Positions 8,423 through 17,007 of a stretch of 30,268 nucleotides of DNA are shown here, in pieces (position 1 is the first letter of the stretch; every line of letters starts with the position of its first letter). The position numbers and the translations under genes are program-made. Below the pieces are notes generated by a model, which saw nothing but the letters and a program-made list of their open reading frames with translations, was not told where the DNA came from and ran no database searches. This DNA comes from an uncultured Prevotellaceae bacterium (lineage in GTDB: Bacteria > Bacteroidota > Bacteroidia > Bacteroidales > Bacteroidaceae), in the NCBI GenBank assembly GCA_902800435.1, contig CADCEQ010000054.1:1-30268 (forward strand), read 5' to 3'.

Positions 8423-10582
8423 ATGAAACTGACAAAAGTATGTTCGCTGTGCTGCGGCGGTGCCGCAGCCCTTATGACCATCGGAATGGCAACGGCCATG
8501 ACGATGCCGTTCTGTGCCTGCCAAGAGGCACAGCGTGAGAACCCCCTGCTCGTTGAGAGCCAGTTGCCCTTCGGCGCCCCCGACTTCAGCAAGATCGACA
8601 GCACCGACTACATGCCCGCCTTCGAGACGGCCATCCAGCAGACACGCGACGAGATCCAGCAGATTGCCGGTAACCCCGACTCCGCCACTTTCGAGAACAC
8701 CATCCTCGCCTATGAGGAGAGCGGAAAACTGCTCGACCGCGTGAGCCGCGTGTTCTTCGCCCTCGTCGAGGCCGACAAGACGCCTGCCCTCGCCGATATC
8801 GAGAAGAAGGTGCAGCCCATGCTCACCGACCTCGAGAATGAGATTTCCTTCAACAAACCCCTCTTCGAGCGCATCAAGAAGGTCTACGATGCCCAGTACG
8901 AGTCGCTTCAGGGCGAGGACAAGAAACTGCTCGAAGAGACCTACAAGGAGTTTGTGCGCAAGGGTGCCCTTCTGCCCGACGACAAGATGGCGCGTATGAA
9001 GGAAATCAACCTGCGCATCTCTGAGTTGCAGACACAGTGGGGCGAGATGCTCCCCGATGCCACCAACGATGCCGTCGTCTGGGTCGACAAGAAGGAAGAT
9101 CTGGCAGGCATGAGCGAGGCTGATATCGCCCAGTGTGCGAAGGATGCTGAGAGTCGTGGCGGCAAGGCTCCATATGCCATCGTCATCGTCAACACCACGC
9201 AGCAGGCCCCCCTCGCCAGTCTCGACAACCGCGAGTTGCGCAAGAAGGTGTTCGAGGCCTCCGTGCATCGTGCTGACGGCACTGGCAAGTACAACACCTT
9301 CCCTCTTGTCTGCGAGATTGCCAAGTTGCGTGCCGAGAAGGCCGAGATCATGGGTTATCCTAACTACGCTGCCTATTCACTGGAGAACACAATGGCCAAG
9401 ACCCCAGAGAATGTCCGTGCTTTCCTGATGAACCTGATTAAGGCCTATGTGCCCAAGGCTGATGCCGAGACCAAGGCCATTGAGGACTTTGCCCGCAAGA
9501 CTGAGGGTGCCGAATTCCAGTTGCAGGCCTACGACTATTTCTACTATTCTGCCAAGATGAAGAAGGAACTGCTCAACGTGAGCGACGACGAGGTGAAGCC
9601 CTATTTCAATGTCGACAGCGTGCTGCTCAATGGTGTCTTCTATGCCGCCAACCGTGTCTACGGCCTCACCTTCAAGCAGCGCGACGACATCCCCCTCTAC
9701 CATCCCGACATGAAGGCCTTCGAGGTAAGCGACAAGGACGGCAAGGCCATCGCCCTCTTCTGTTGCGACTACTACCGTCGTCCCTCTAAGCGCGGTGGTG
9801 CTTGGATGGACGGTTTCCAGAAGCAGAGCCGTCAGCGCGGCACGATGCCTATCATATTTAATGTGTGCAACAACGCGAAGGCGCCCGAGGGCAAGCCCTC
9901 GCTGATTACCTGGGACGAGGTCACCACTATGTTCCATGAGTTCGGTCACGCCCTGCACGGCATCCTCTCCAACTGTCAGTACTACCGTCTGAGCGGCACC
10001 AGCGTCGCTCGCGACTTCGTCGAGATGCCCTCGCAGTTCAACGAGTCGTTTGCCGCCATCCCTGAGGTGTTCGACCACTATGCCCGTCATTACGAGACCG
10101 GTGAGCCCATGCCTGCCGACCTGAAGGAGCGCATGCTCAAGAGCATCAACTTCCAGCCGTGTTACGCCCTGGGTGAGAATCTCGCTGCCACCTGTGTCGA
10201 CCTGGCTTGGCACATGCTCGCCTCGAAGGATATTCCCACACCCGACAAGGCTATGGAGTTCGAGACAGAGTCGTTGCGTAAGGTGGGACTTCTGAATCCT
10301 TTTATTCCGATTCCGCCACGCTACCACACCAGTTATTTCAACCACGTGTGGGGCGGCGGCTATGCTGCCGGCTACTACAGCTACCTGTGGACCGAGGTGC
10401 TGGCCGTCAACATTGCTGACGTCTTCGCCAAGCGCGGTGCCTTGAAGCCTGAGACTGGCCAGGACTTCCGCGACAAGATTCTGAGCCGAGGCAACACCGG
10501 CGACCTCATGCAGATGTTCACCGACTTCACCGGCATGACCCAGCCCGACGCATCGAGCCTACTCAAAGCAAGAGGACTATGA
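8423..10582 (+). CDS. M3 family zinc oligopeptidase / peptidyl-dipeptidase (Dcp-like)
   Basis: A 719-residue protein with the M3 signature H505-E506-F-G-H509 in MFHEFGHALHG and the third ligand E534 in DFVEMPSQF. The length matches Dcp/oligopeptidase A. The N-terminus is a hydrophobic export signal with cysteines near its end (PFCACQ), so it may be a lipoprotein, but the lipobox is not clean. The conserved C-terminal YAAGYYSYLWTEV substrate-binding stretch is present. It would trim short peptides, probably made by the upstream M16 enzyme, in the periplasm. Its TGA overlaps the start of the next gene (ATGATG at 10579), which suggests translational coupling. Confidence 0.9.
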   Translation: MKLTKVCSLCCGGAAALMTIGMATAMTMPFCACQEAQRENPLLVESQLPFGAPDFSKIDSTDYMPAFETAIQQTRDEIQQIAGNPDSATFENTILAYEESGKLLDRVSRVFFALVEADKTPALADIEKKVQPMLTDLENEISFNKPLFERIKKVYDAQYESLQGEDKKLLEETYKEFVRKGALLPDDKMARMKEINLRISELQTQWGEMLPDATNDAVVWVDKKEDLAGMSEADIAQCAKDAESRGGKAPYAIVIVNTTQQAPLASLDNRELRKKVFEASVHRADGTGKYNTFPLVCEIAKLRAEKAEIMGYPNYAAYSLENTMAKTPENVRAFLMNLIKAYVPKADAETKAIEDFARKTEGAEFQLQAYDYFYYSAKMKKELLNVSDDEVKPYFNVDSVLLNGVFYAANRVYGLTFKQRDDIPLYHPDMKAFEVSDKDGKAIALFCCDYYRRPSKRGGAWMDGFQKQSRQRGTMPIIFNVCNNAKAPEGKPSLITWDEVTTMFHEFGHALHGILSNCQYYRLSGTSVARDFVEMPSQFNESFAAIPEVFDHYARHYETGEPMPADLKERMLKSINFQPCYALGENLAATCVDLAWHMLASKDIPTPDKAMEFETESLRKVGLLNPFIPIPPRYHTSYFNHVWGGGYAAGYYSYLWTEVLAVNIADVFAKRGALKPETGQDFRDKILSRGNTGDLMQMFTDFTGMTQPDASSLLKARGL

Positions 10583-11058
10583 TGAAAGACGAGAAATACC
10601 AATTGCTCACCGAGCAAATCAAGGCCCTCGTTGAGGGCGAGACCGACGTGGTGGCGGTGATGGCTAACGTCGCCGCCGCCATTCACGAGACGATGGGGTT
10701 CTTCTGGACGGGTTTCTACCGGGTCATCGGCCGCGAGCTGGTGCTCGGACCTTTCCAGGGGTCTGTCGCCTGCATGCACATACCGTTCGGGCGCGGCGTC
10801 TGCGGCACGGCGTGGCAACGCGGGGAAACGATTGTGGTGCCCAACGTCGAGCAGTTTCCCGGCCACATCGCCTGCAGCAGCCTCTCGCGCTCCGAGATTG
10901 TCGTGCCCGTCATGTCGGCAGCGGGCGAAGTCATGGCCGTGCTCGACATCGACAGCCGCAAACTGGCCACCTTCGACGACACCGACCGCCGGCACCTTGA
11001 GCAGATATGCAAGCTGATAACGCCTTCGCTATTCAGCCTTCCTGACGACAACAAATAG
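10579..11058 (+). CDS. msrC: Free methionine-(R)-sulfoxide reductase (GAF domain)
   Basis: A 159-residue single GAF-domain protein. It carries the three cysteines typical of fRMsr: C65 in GSVACMHIPF, C75 in GRGVCGTAWQ and C99 in PGHIACSS. It also has the usual FFWTGFYRV and EIVVPVMS segments. It reduces free methionine-(R)-S-oxide to methionine in the cytoplasm, with thioredoxin as electron donor in the known family. The start overlaps the M3 stop by four bases; a second ATG follows at once (10582). No signal peptide. The last 30 bases overlap the convergent C39-like gene. Confidence 0.92.
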   Translation: MMKDEKYQLLTEQIKALVEGETDVVAVMANVAAAIHETMGFFWTGFYRVIGRELVLGPFQGSVACMHIPFGRGVCGTAWQRGETIVVPNVEQFPGHIACSSLSRSEIVVPVMSAAGEVMAVLDIDSRKLATFDDTDRRHLEQICKLITPSLFSLPDDNK

Positions 11059-11748
11059 GCGCTGGCACGATTCGAAGGGGATATTCCACATGGCATCAAA
11101 CTTGTCGATGTCAAGTGTTTCGTTGTAGGCCTTGTTGTCCGACACGTTCCTGTACTTCTCCACGGAATTCTGGATGAAGAAGTGCTGCTCGTCGTAGCCC
11201 ACCACCGGCACGTAGTGCATCGAACGGCCGTTATACAGCAGCAAAGCTATCACGGGAACACCCTTGCTGACGGCGTTCTTCAGGTCGTCTGTCGTGCCGG
11301 TGTAATACGCCGTCGTGTAGTTCTTGTGCTGCTCCTCGAAAAACACCTTGAAGCACCTGGGGAAGGCACCGCCCTCGTACTTGCAGGGGAACGTCTCGCT
11401 GTGATACAGCTCCACGCCATCGGCCTCTTCGCCAAAGAAGCGCAGCAGGTAAGCACTCGAGCAGGCTGCACACTCCACCTTCTGCTGCGTGTCGGGAGCC
11501 GGATTCGGGGTTATCAGATACGACGCGGGATGGTCGTGGCCGTTGGCATATTCCGCTGGAGCCACCAGCCAGTTTGAGCGGGCATAAGCCTTCTCCTCGT
11601 CAGTCATTTCGTCAAGCATCTCCACCAGCCGGTTAAAGATACTGCCCTGACCGGCAGCCTGCGCTGACTGATTCTGGGCGCTCACGACCGAGGCCCAGAA
11701 AAGCATTGCCACGAGCAATGCGGAAGAAATATACGACGTCCTGTTCAT
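11029..11748 (-). CDS. Secreted C39-like papain-fold cysteine peptidase
   Basis: A 239-residue protein with a signal peptide (cut near SAQ, residue 25). The core resembles Peptidase_C39_2: a QQKVECAACSSAYLLRFFG block with candidate nucleophile C93 (C96 is also possible), then H178 in MHYVPVVGYD and N194 in FIQNS, giving a Cys-His-Asn set. The segment LKNAVSKGVPVIALL is typical of the family before the His. Substrate unknown; a bacteriocin-type double-glycine protease is unlikely because there is no transporter. It may cut peptides or amide bonds outside the cytoplasm. Convergent with msrC. Confidence 0.75.
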   Translation of the reverse strand: MNRTSYISSALLVAMLFWASVVSAQNQSAQAAGQGSIFNRLVEMLDEMTDEEKAYARSNWLVAPAEYANGHDHPASYLITPNPAPDTQQKVECAACSSAYLLRFFGEEADGVELYHSETFPCKYEGGAFPRCFKVFFEEQHKNYTTAYYTGTTDDLKNAVSKGVPVIALLLYNGRSMHYVPVVGYDEQHFFIQNSVEKYRNVSDNKAYNETLDIDKFDAMWNIPFESCQRLFVVVRKAE

Positions 11749-11790
11749 TGTGATGACTATTTGTTAATACCTCATTGCTTCAGATCTACC

Positions 11791-11799
11791 GCAAAGATA
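11791..11799 (-). promoter_or_regulatory. Bacteroidota -7 box for the C39-like gene
   Basis: The minus strand reads TATCTTTGC, 43 bases before the ATG at 11748, with TTGTTTC about 20 bases further upstream as a plausible -33 element. Confidence 0.7.
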
Positions 11800-11955
11800 G
11801 CCTATTTCCAGATGAAACAACCGACACCCCCGCTCCTGTTAACATTATTTAGAAAAGATTCTTACTTTACGGCCTGCTGGCAACAGCGGCGGCTGTTTTT
11901 TCCGGCAATGACTGCAATCACAATCGATATGTTTTGCGGAATGGGAAAAAATGCG

Positions 11956-11964
11956 TAACTTTGC
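11956..11964 (+). promoter_or_regulatory. Bacteroidota -7 box for the BASS transporter gene (near-leaderless)
   Basis: TAACTTTGC ends only eight bases before the ATG at 11973. With the normal distance from -7 box to start of transcription, the mRNA leader would be a few bases at most. Confidence 0.65.
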
Positions 11965-11972
11965 AGCCGATT

Positions 11973-12932
11973 ATGGAAAAGGAAAGGAAAAAGCTGTCGC
12001 TCCCGAAGCGTATCAGCAAGTTTATTGCCGACTACATGGGCGTGCTGGTGCTGTTAGCCGCCGTAGTGGCGCTTATCTGGCCCGGGGCGTTCAACAGCGT
12101 AAAGCCTACGGTCATCAATCCGCTGTTAGGCATCATCATGTTCGGCATGGGACTGACGCTGCGCTGGGAGGACTTCCGCGTGGTGTTCAGCCGGCCGAAG
12201 GACGTCATCGTCGGCTGTCTGGCTCAGTTTACAGTGATGCCGCTGCTGGCATGGCTGCTGGCCAGGGCTTTCTCGCTCGACGAGGCGCTGACGGTTGGCG
12301 TGGTGCTGGTGGGCTGCTGCCCGGGCGGCACGGCGTCGAACGTCATCACCTATCTGGCAAAGGGCGACCTGGCCCTGTCGGTGGGCATGACGGGCGTCTC
12401 GACCCTACTGGCGCCGGTGCTGACGCCGCTGCTCGTCTGGCTGCTGGCCGGCAAGACGGTCGACGTCGACGTTGCCGCCATGTTCCTGAGCATCCTCTGG
12501 GTGGTCATCCTGCCCATCGTCGCAGGACTGCTGGTGAAGCGCCTCCTGCCCAAGCTGACGGAGCAGGCCACGGCCTATCTGCCAGCCCTGTCGTCGCTGG
12601 CCATCGCTGCCATCGTGCTCATCATCATCGCGGCCAGTGCCGACAAGCTGCTCTCAGGCGGACTGGTGATTGTGGCCGTCGTGATGCTCCACAACATCGG
12701 AGGACTCTCCATCGGCTACCTCATCGCACGCCTGCTCGGACTGCCGTGGCCCAAGCGCAAGTCACTCAGCATCGAGGTGGGCATGCAGAACTCGGGCCTG
12801 GCCTCGTCGCTGGCCACGCTGCACTTCGCCGCCTACCCCATGGCCACTATTCCCGGAGCGGTCTTCAGCGTGTGGCACAACATCAGCGGAGCCATCGTCG
12901 CCCGCTTCTACGCATCGCGCATCAAGAAATAG
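11973..12932 (+). CDS. Bile acid:sodium symporter (BASS/SBF) family transporter
   Basis: A 319-residue inner-membrane protein with about nine or ten hydrophobic helices after a short basic N-terminus (MEKERKKLSLPKR). Two family crossing motifs are visible: GCCPGGTASNV at 114-124 and MQNSGLA at 271-277. I chose ATG 11973 because an upstream in-frame ATG at 11934 precedes the promoter box. Characterised relatives move bile acids, pantoate or keto acids with sodium; the substrate here cannot be read from sequence. metY follows after 21 bases, so the two are probably co-transcribed and the substrate may relate to amino acid or sulfur metabolism (inference). Confidence 0.85.
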   Translation: MEKERKKLSLPKRISKFIADYMGVLVLLAAVVALIWPGAFNSVKPTVINPLLGIIMFGMGLTLRWEDFRVVFSRPKDVIVGCLAQFTVMPLLAWLLARAFSLDEALTVGVVLVGCCPGGTASNVITYLAKGDLALSVGMTGVSTLLAPVLTPLLVWLLAGKTVDVDVAAMFLSILWVVILPIVAGLLVKRLLPKLTEQATAYLPALSSLAIAAIVLIIIAASADKLLSGGLVIVAVVMLHNIGGLSIGYLIARLLGLPWPKRKSLSIEVGMQNSGLASSLATLHFAAYPMATIPGAVFSVWHNISGAIVARFYASRIKK

Positions 12933-12953
12933 CGTAAAAACAACATCATAGAA

Positions 12954-14180
12954 ATGGAAAAGAAATTCAAGCAGGGCACGCTCTGCGTACAGGCTGGCTA
13001 CAAGGCCAAGAACGGAGAACCGATTGAACTGCCCATCATCCAGTCGACGACGTTCAAGTACGACGACTCGGACGAGATGGCAAAGTTGTTTGACTTAGAG
13101 AAGGAGGGCTACTTCTACACCCGCGTGGGGGCCGTGCTGACCTCCAGCGGTCAGGCCGCCAACTTCTACGCCCTCTTCAATATCTGCCAGGCCGGCGACC
13201 ACTTCATCACCTCGAACGAGATCTACGGCGGCACCTACAACCTCTTCGGTGTGACGCTGAAGAAGCTGGGCATCGACTGCACGTTCATCTCGCAGGAAGC
13301 CTCCGACGAGGAGATCCAGGCAGCCTTCCGCCCCAACACAAAGGCCGTGTTCGGCGAGACCATTTCGAACCCCGGCTGCGCCGTCTTCGACATCGAGCGC
13401 TTCGCACGCATCGCCCATAAGAACGGCGTGCCTCTCATTGTCGACAACACCTTTGCCACGCCCATCAACTGCCGTCCCTTCGAGTGGGGCGCCGACATTG
13501 TCACCCACTCCACCACAAAGTACATGGACGGCATGGCCACGCAGGTAGGCGGTGTCGTGGTCGACAGCGGCAACTTCGACTGGCTCGCTAATGCCGAGAA
13601 GTTCCCCGGCCTCTGCACGCCCGATGAGTCGTATCACGGCCTGACCTACGTCAAGGCCTTCGGCAAGATGGGCTACACTACGAAGCTCGTGGCCCAGCTC
13701 ATGCGCGACCTCGGCTCGATTCCTGCCCCGCAGAACTCGTTCCTGCTGAACCTTGGTCTGCAGACGCTCCACCTCCGCATGGCCCAGCACTGCAAGAACG
13801 CCCAGCAGGTGGCCGAGTTCCTGAGCCAGAACGAGAAGGTAGCGTGGGTTCACTACTGCGGCCTGAAGGACGACGCCCACTACGCCCTTGGCCAGAAGTA
13901 CCTGCCCAACGGCTCGTGCGGCGTCATTGCTTTTGGTCTTAAAGGTACGCGCGAGACGGCCATCAAGTGGATGGACTCGCTCGAGATGATCAACATTGTC
14001 ACCCACGTGGCTGATGCCCGCACCTGTGTGCTCCACCCCGCCAGCCATACTCACCGCCAGCTCAGCGACGAGCAGCTGCGCGAGGCCGGCGTGGCCCCTG
14101 ACCTCATCCGCCTCTCAGTCGGCATCGAGGACGTTGACGACATTCTCGCCGACATCCGTCAGGCCTTGGATAAGATTTGA
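12954..14180 (+). CDS. metY: O-acetylhomoserine sulfhydrylase (PLP-dependent), with an internal deletion of a conserved block
   Basis: A 408-residue member of the Cys/Met-metabolism PLP family. The PLP lysine is K189 in THSTTKYMDG, and the conserved ISNPG, VDNTFATP and HPASHTHRQL segments are present. The normal reaction makes homocysteine from O-acetylhomoserine and sulfide. At residues 57-58 the chain runs YFYTR-VGAVLTSSGQAAN. In relatives the YxR is followed by about 19 residues with the NPT motif and an ALEGG-type end before this segment. The missing length accounts for 408 against the usual about 428 residues. YxR holds the PLP phosphate of the partner subunit, so activity is doubtful unless the gap is a sequence error. 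The reading frame is intact. Confidence 0.88.
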   Translation: MEKKFKQGTLCVQAGYKAKNGEPIELPIIQSTTFKYDDSDEMAKLFDLEKEGYFYTRVGAVLTSSGQAANFYALFNICQAGDHFITSNEIYGGTYNLFGVTLKKLGIDCTFISQEASDEEIQAAFRPNTKAVFGETISNPGCAVFDIERFARIAHKNGVPLIVDNTFATPINCRPFEWGADIVTHSTTKYMDGMATQVGGVVVDSGNFDWLANAEKFPGLCTPDESYHGLTYVKAFGKMGYTTKLVAQLMRDLGSIPAPQNSFLLNLGLQTLHLRMAQHCKNAQQVAEFLSQNEKVAWVHYCGLKDDAHYALGQKYLPNGSCGVIAFGLKGTRETAIKWMDSLEMINIVTHVADARTCVLHPASHTHRQLSDEQLREAGVAPDLIRLSVGIEDVDDILADIRQALDKI

Positions 14181-14206
14181 GCAAAACAGGCCCGAACAAT
14201 CATATG

Positions 14207-14250
14207 CTGCCAGAATGACGTACCGAATTGTCATTCTGGCAGTATTTTTC
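14207..14250 (+). terminator. Rho-independent terminator after metY
   Basis: A perfect 13-bp stem, CTGCCAGAATGAC (14207-14219) and its complement (14230-14242), with a 10-base loop, followed by TATTTTTC. It ends the transporter-metY unit and separates it from the hsp20 promoter, which begins five bases later. Confidence 0.88.
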
Positions 14251-14254
14251 TGCT

Positions 14255-14270
14255 TGGCACGCATCTTGCA
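14255..14270 (+). promoter_or_regulatory. Sigma-54 (RpoN) -24/-12 promoter for hsp20
   Basis: TGGCACG-CATC-TTGCA matches the sigma-54 consensus TGGCACG-N4-TTGCW at every position with exact spacing. Transcription would start near 14280, leaving a leader of about 75 bases. No TAnnTTTG box is seen before this gene. A sigma-54 promoter needs an AAA+ activator; none is encoded in the window. Confidence 0.82.
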
Positions 14271-14341
14271 CTTACCTCAGCGAAGGCCGCAAGGCTATCG
14301 AGAAAAGAACAATAAGTTAAACCCTTTAAAACAATAGAATT

Positions 14342-14347
14342 AGGAGG
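14342..14347 (+). promoter_or_regulatory. Strong Shine-Dalgarno AGGAGG deciding the hsp20 start
   Basis: AGGAGG lies eight bases before the ATG at 14356 but only two before the in-frame ATG at 14350, so it favours 14356. Such strong sites are unusual in Bacteroidota, and the other genes here lack one. Confidence 0.8.
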
Positions 14348-14355
14348 TAATGATT

Positions 14356-14781
14356 ATGCTACCAGTAATGTTTAAGAACAGTTGGTTTCCTACCGTGTTT
14401 GATGAGTTTCTGAACAGTGACTTCACGCCGAGCACCTGCAAGACTACCGCTCCGGCCGTCAATGTGAAGGAGGACGAGAAGTCGTACACCATGGAGGTGG
14501 CCGCTCCTGGCATCAAGAAGGAATGGTGCCGCGTGAGCCTGAACGAGGAGGGCAACCTGTGCATTGCCATCGAGAACAAGATGGAGCACAAGGAGGAGGA
14601 CAAGAAGCAGCACTACCTGCGCCGCGAGTTCTCATACACCAACTACCAGCAGAACTACTCGCTGCCTGAGGACGTGGTGAAGGACAAGATTTCGGCCCGC
14701 GTACAGGACGGCATCCTCACCGTCACTCTGCCGAAGCAGGAGAAGGAAGCCAAGGTCTCGAAGTCGATTGAAGTTTCATAA
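14356..14781 (+). CDS. Hsp20 / alpha-crystallin family small heat-shock protein
   Basis: A 141-residue cytoplasmic chaperone that holds unfolding proteins. The alpha-crystallin domain runs from about residue 34 (APAVNVKEDEKSYTMEVAAPG) to about 131, ending with the typical RVQDGILTVTLPK segment. The C-terminal tail KVSKSIEVS supplies the I-x-V type oligomerisation motif (IEV). The start is set by the Shine-Dalgarno. It is a single-gene unit: a sigma-54 promoter upstream and a hairpin terminator downstream, so it is likely controlled apart from its neighbours. Confidence 0.93.
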   Translation: MLPVMFKNSWFPTVFDEFLNSDFTPSTCKTTAPAVNVKEDEKSYTMEVAAPGIKKEWCRVSLNEEGNLCIAIENKMEHKEEDKKQHYLRREFSYTNYQQNYSLPEDVVKDKISARVQDGILTVTLPKQEKEAKVSKSIEVS

Positions 14782-14811
14782 ATAATTGGTTTTAGGTTTT
14801 AAATTTGATTG

Positions 14812-14851
14812 CAGGTGCAGCATCCGCTGAGGGTGTTGCACCTGTTTTTTT
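14812..14851 (+). terminator. Rho-independent terminator after hsp20
   Basis: CAGGTGCA (14812-14819) pairs with TGCACCTG (14837-14844). Inside it, CATCC and GGGTG add a second short stem. A run of seven T follows. Confidence 0.85.
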
Positions 14852-14885
14852 GTCGTGAAACGATGGCAGAATCATAAAAAATGAT

Positions 14886-14894
14886 TACCTTTGC
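14886..14894 (+). promoter_or_regulatory. Bacteroidota -7 box for the GH43 / GH53-esterase unit
   Basis: TACCTTTGC lies 33 bases before the ATG at 14927 and fits TAnnTTTG. Confidence 0.65.
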
Positions 14895-14926
14895 ACACAC
14901 GAAACCAAAAACAACGAACTACTAAG

Positions 14927-16998
14927 ATGAAGAAAACAAGAATCCTGGGCTTCTGCCTGTTTGTTCTTACGTCGCTGAGCGGCTATGCACAGACCAAGTC
15001 GTGGACCGCCGACAACGGCAACGGCACGTTTACCAACCCCCTCTTTTACGATGAGTTCTCCGACCCCGACATCCTCCGCGTGGGCGACGACTATTACCTC
15101 GCCGGCACGACGATGCACGCCGTTCCCGGATTGGTCATCCTCCACTCGAAGGACCTCGTGAACTGGGAGTTCGCCTCCTACTGCTTCGACCGCTTCGACT
15201 TCGCCGACAACAGGTTTGCACTCAAGAACCACGAGGAGATCTACGGACAGGGCATCTGGGCGCCGTGCATCCGTTATGCCAACGGGCAGTTTTACGTTTT
15301 TTCCAATGTCAACGGCAAGGGACTGCAATGCTATACGGCAAAGGACATCCGCGGCCCGTGGACGCACCATAACATGCAGGGTAACATCTACGACCTCGGC
15401 GTGCTGTTCGATGACGACGGAAAGGTGTATGCCATCCACGGCTACGGCACGGTGAAGTGTACCGAGCTGAAGCCCGACATGAGCGGCCCCGTGGAGGGCA
15501 CCGAGCGCGTCATCATCCCCGACGGCAACGGCGTGGGCGAGGGCCACCACATGTACAAGATTGACGGTATGTACTACCTCATCTCGACCGACTATTCGCC
15601 CAACGGCCGCACGCTCTGCTCACGCTCGAAGAGCATCTGGGGGCCTTACGAGACGCGCGTCATTACCGCCGACGAGACCTACGGCTACCACGCCGCCTCG
15701 CTGACGCAGGTGCCCCGTGGCACGAAGTACCGCATCGGCGAGGACGGCACGAAGTTCCAGCTCAGGGCGGCATCGTGCAGTACAAGGACGGCTCGTGGTG
15801 GGCACTCTTCATGCAGGACTTCCACTCCATCGGCCGCACCGTCTGTCTGATGCCGATGACGTGGGAGAACGGCTGGCCCATGGTGGGCCTGAAGGGCAAC
15901 CTCGGCCGCGCCCCCCGCACGTGGTTCAAGCCCGGCGTCCAGCCTGTCACGTCTGTTGCTGTACAACAGCAACAAGCAACCCGCGCCCCCTACGACCGCT
16001 CCGAAACCTTCAACGGCAAGACGCTCGGTCCCGTCTGGCAGTGGAACCATAATCCCGACGACAAGCAGTGGAGCCTCCATGGCGGTCGCCTCCGCATTCA
16101 GGCGCAGCCCGCCGAACAGCTGATGTGGGCACGCAACACGCTGACGCAGCGCGTCATCGGCCCGAAGTCCGTTGCCACCGTAGAACTCTACACCAAGGGC
16201 ATGAAGGACGGCGACGTTTGCGGCCTCGGCAACATCAACGTCCCCTGCTCGTGGGTAGGCCTCGTCAAGCAGGGCAACGCTCTCACCCTCCGCTGCTTCG
16301 AACAACTGACCAACGACACGGTCTCCGTGCCCGTCACGTTTGACGGGAAAATCTACCTCCGCATGATCGGCGACTACGACAACGACCAGGCCCAGTACGC
16401 CTACTCCACCGACGGCGTGACGTTCCAGACCATCGGCCGCATGATGCCGCTCTCCTACCAGCTTATCTCCTTCCAGGGCTCCCGCCACGCCCTCTTCGCC
16501 TTTAATATAAAAGGTAAGCAGGGCGGCTATGCCGAGTTCGACAACTTCACCGTCGACGAGCCTTGCGCCGACCGCAGCGCGAACATCCCCTACGGCAAGA
16601 CCATCCGCATCATCAACAAGGCTACGGGCCGCCCGGCCATCGCCTTGAAGCACGGCCTGCTCTACGACACCCACGCCGGCGACAAGAGCCAGCTGACGCA
16701 GTTCCGTGTCATCGACCGCGGCCAGGGCCGTGTTGCCCTGCAGTGTGCCGATGGCCGCTACATCAGAGTCTACGGCGACGGTCTGCCCGGCGACGTGCGC
16801 TTCACCACCGACCTTCAGGAAGCCGATCAATTCCTCTGGCAGGACTACCTCGACCACGACTTCATGCTCCTCTCGCTGAAGAACCACCGCTACATCGGCA
16901 AGAGCCCCACCACGGGCAGCCCCTACTCCATGGACTACGCCGGTCCTGACCCTGCCCGCCGCAACGGCTCCGTACTGCAATGGGAAGAACTGAAATAA
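14927..16998 (+). pseudogene. Frameshifted secreted GH43 family hydrolase with C-terminal beta-sandwich and beta-trefoil-like domains
   Basis: The first frame (14927-15850) gives a signal peptide (ending YAQ, residue 22) and most of a GH43 five-bladed propeller. The candidate catalytic residues are D46 in FSDPDIL, D156 in YDLGVLFDDDG and E205 in GVGEGHHMY. Homology is lost after residue 279 (GTKFQL, near 15763). The protein resumes in another frame at about 15760 (AQGGIVQYKDGSWW), with the rest of the propeller, a concanavalin-like C2 domain (about 16000-16560) and a trefoil-like tail (about 16590-16990). A few residues before QGG seem to be missing. Read through, it would be a beta-xylosidase or arabinofuranosidase type enzyme. 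It is either a real mutation or a base-calling error. The next gene starts nine bases after this stop. Confidence 0.8.
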
Positions 16999-17007
16999 CC
17001 CGCCACC

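Noticed and set aside
11029..11748. Bacteriocin-processing C39 peptidase of an ABC exporter
   Set aside because: The protein has its own signal peptide and no transporter or precursor peptide lies nearby, so only the fold-level call is kept.
11951..12937. A 328-codon plus-strand frame overlapping the BASS transporter
   Set aside because: It is in a shifted frame, rich in Arg/His/Gly, and lacks the membrane helices clearly present in the transporter frame.
15740..15790. Programmed ribosomal frameshift in the GH43 gene
   Set aside because: No slippery heptamer or clear stimulatory structure is seen, and some conserved residues appear to be missing as well, so a mutation or sequence error is more likely.
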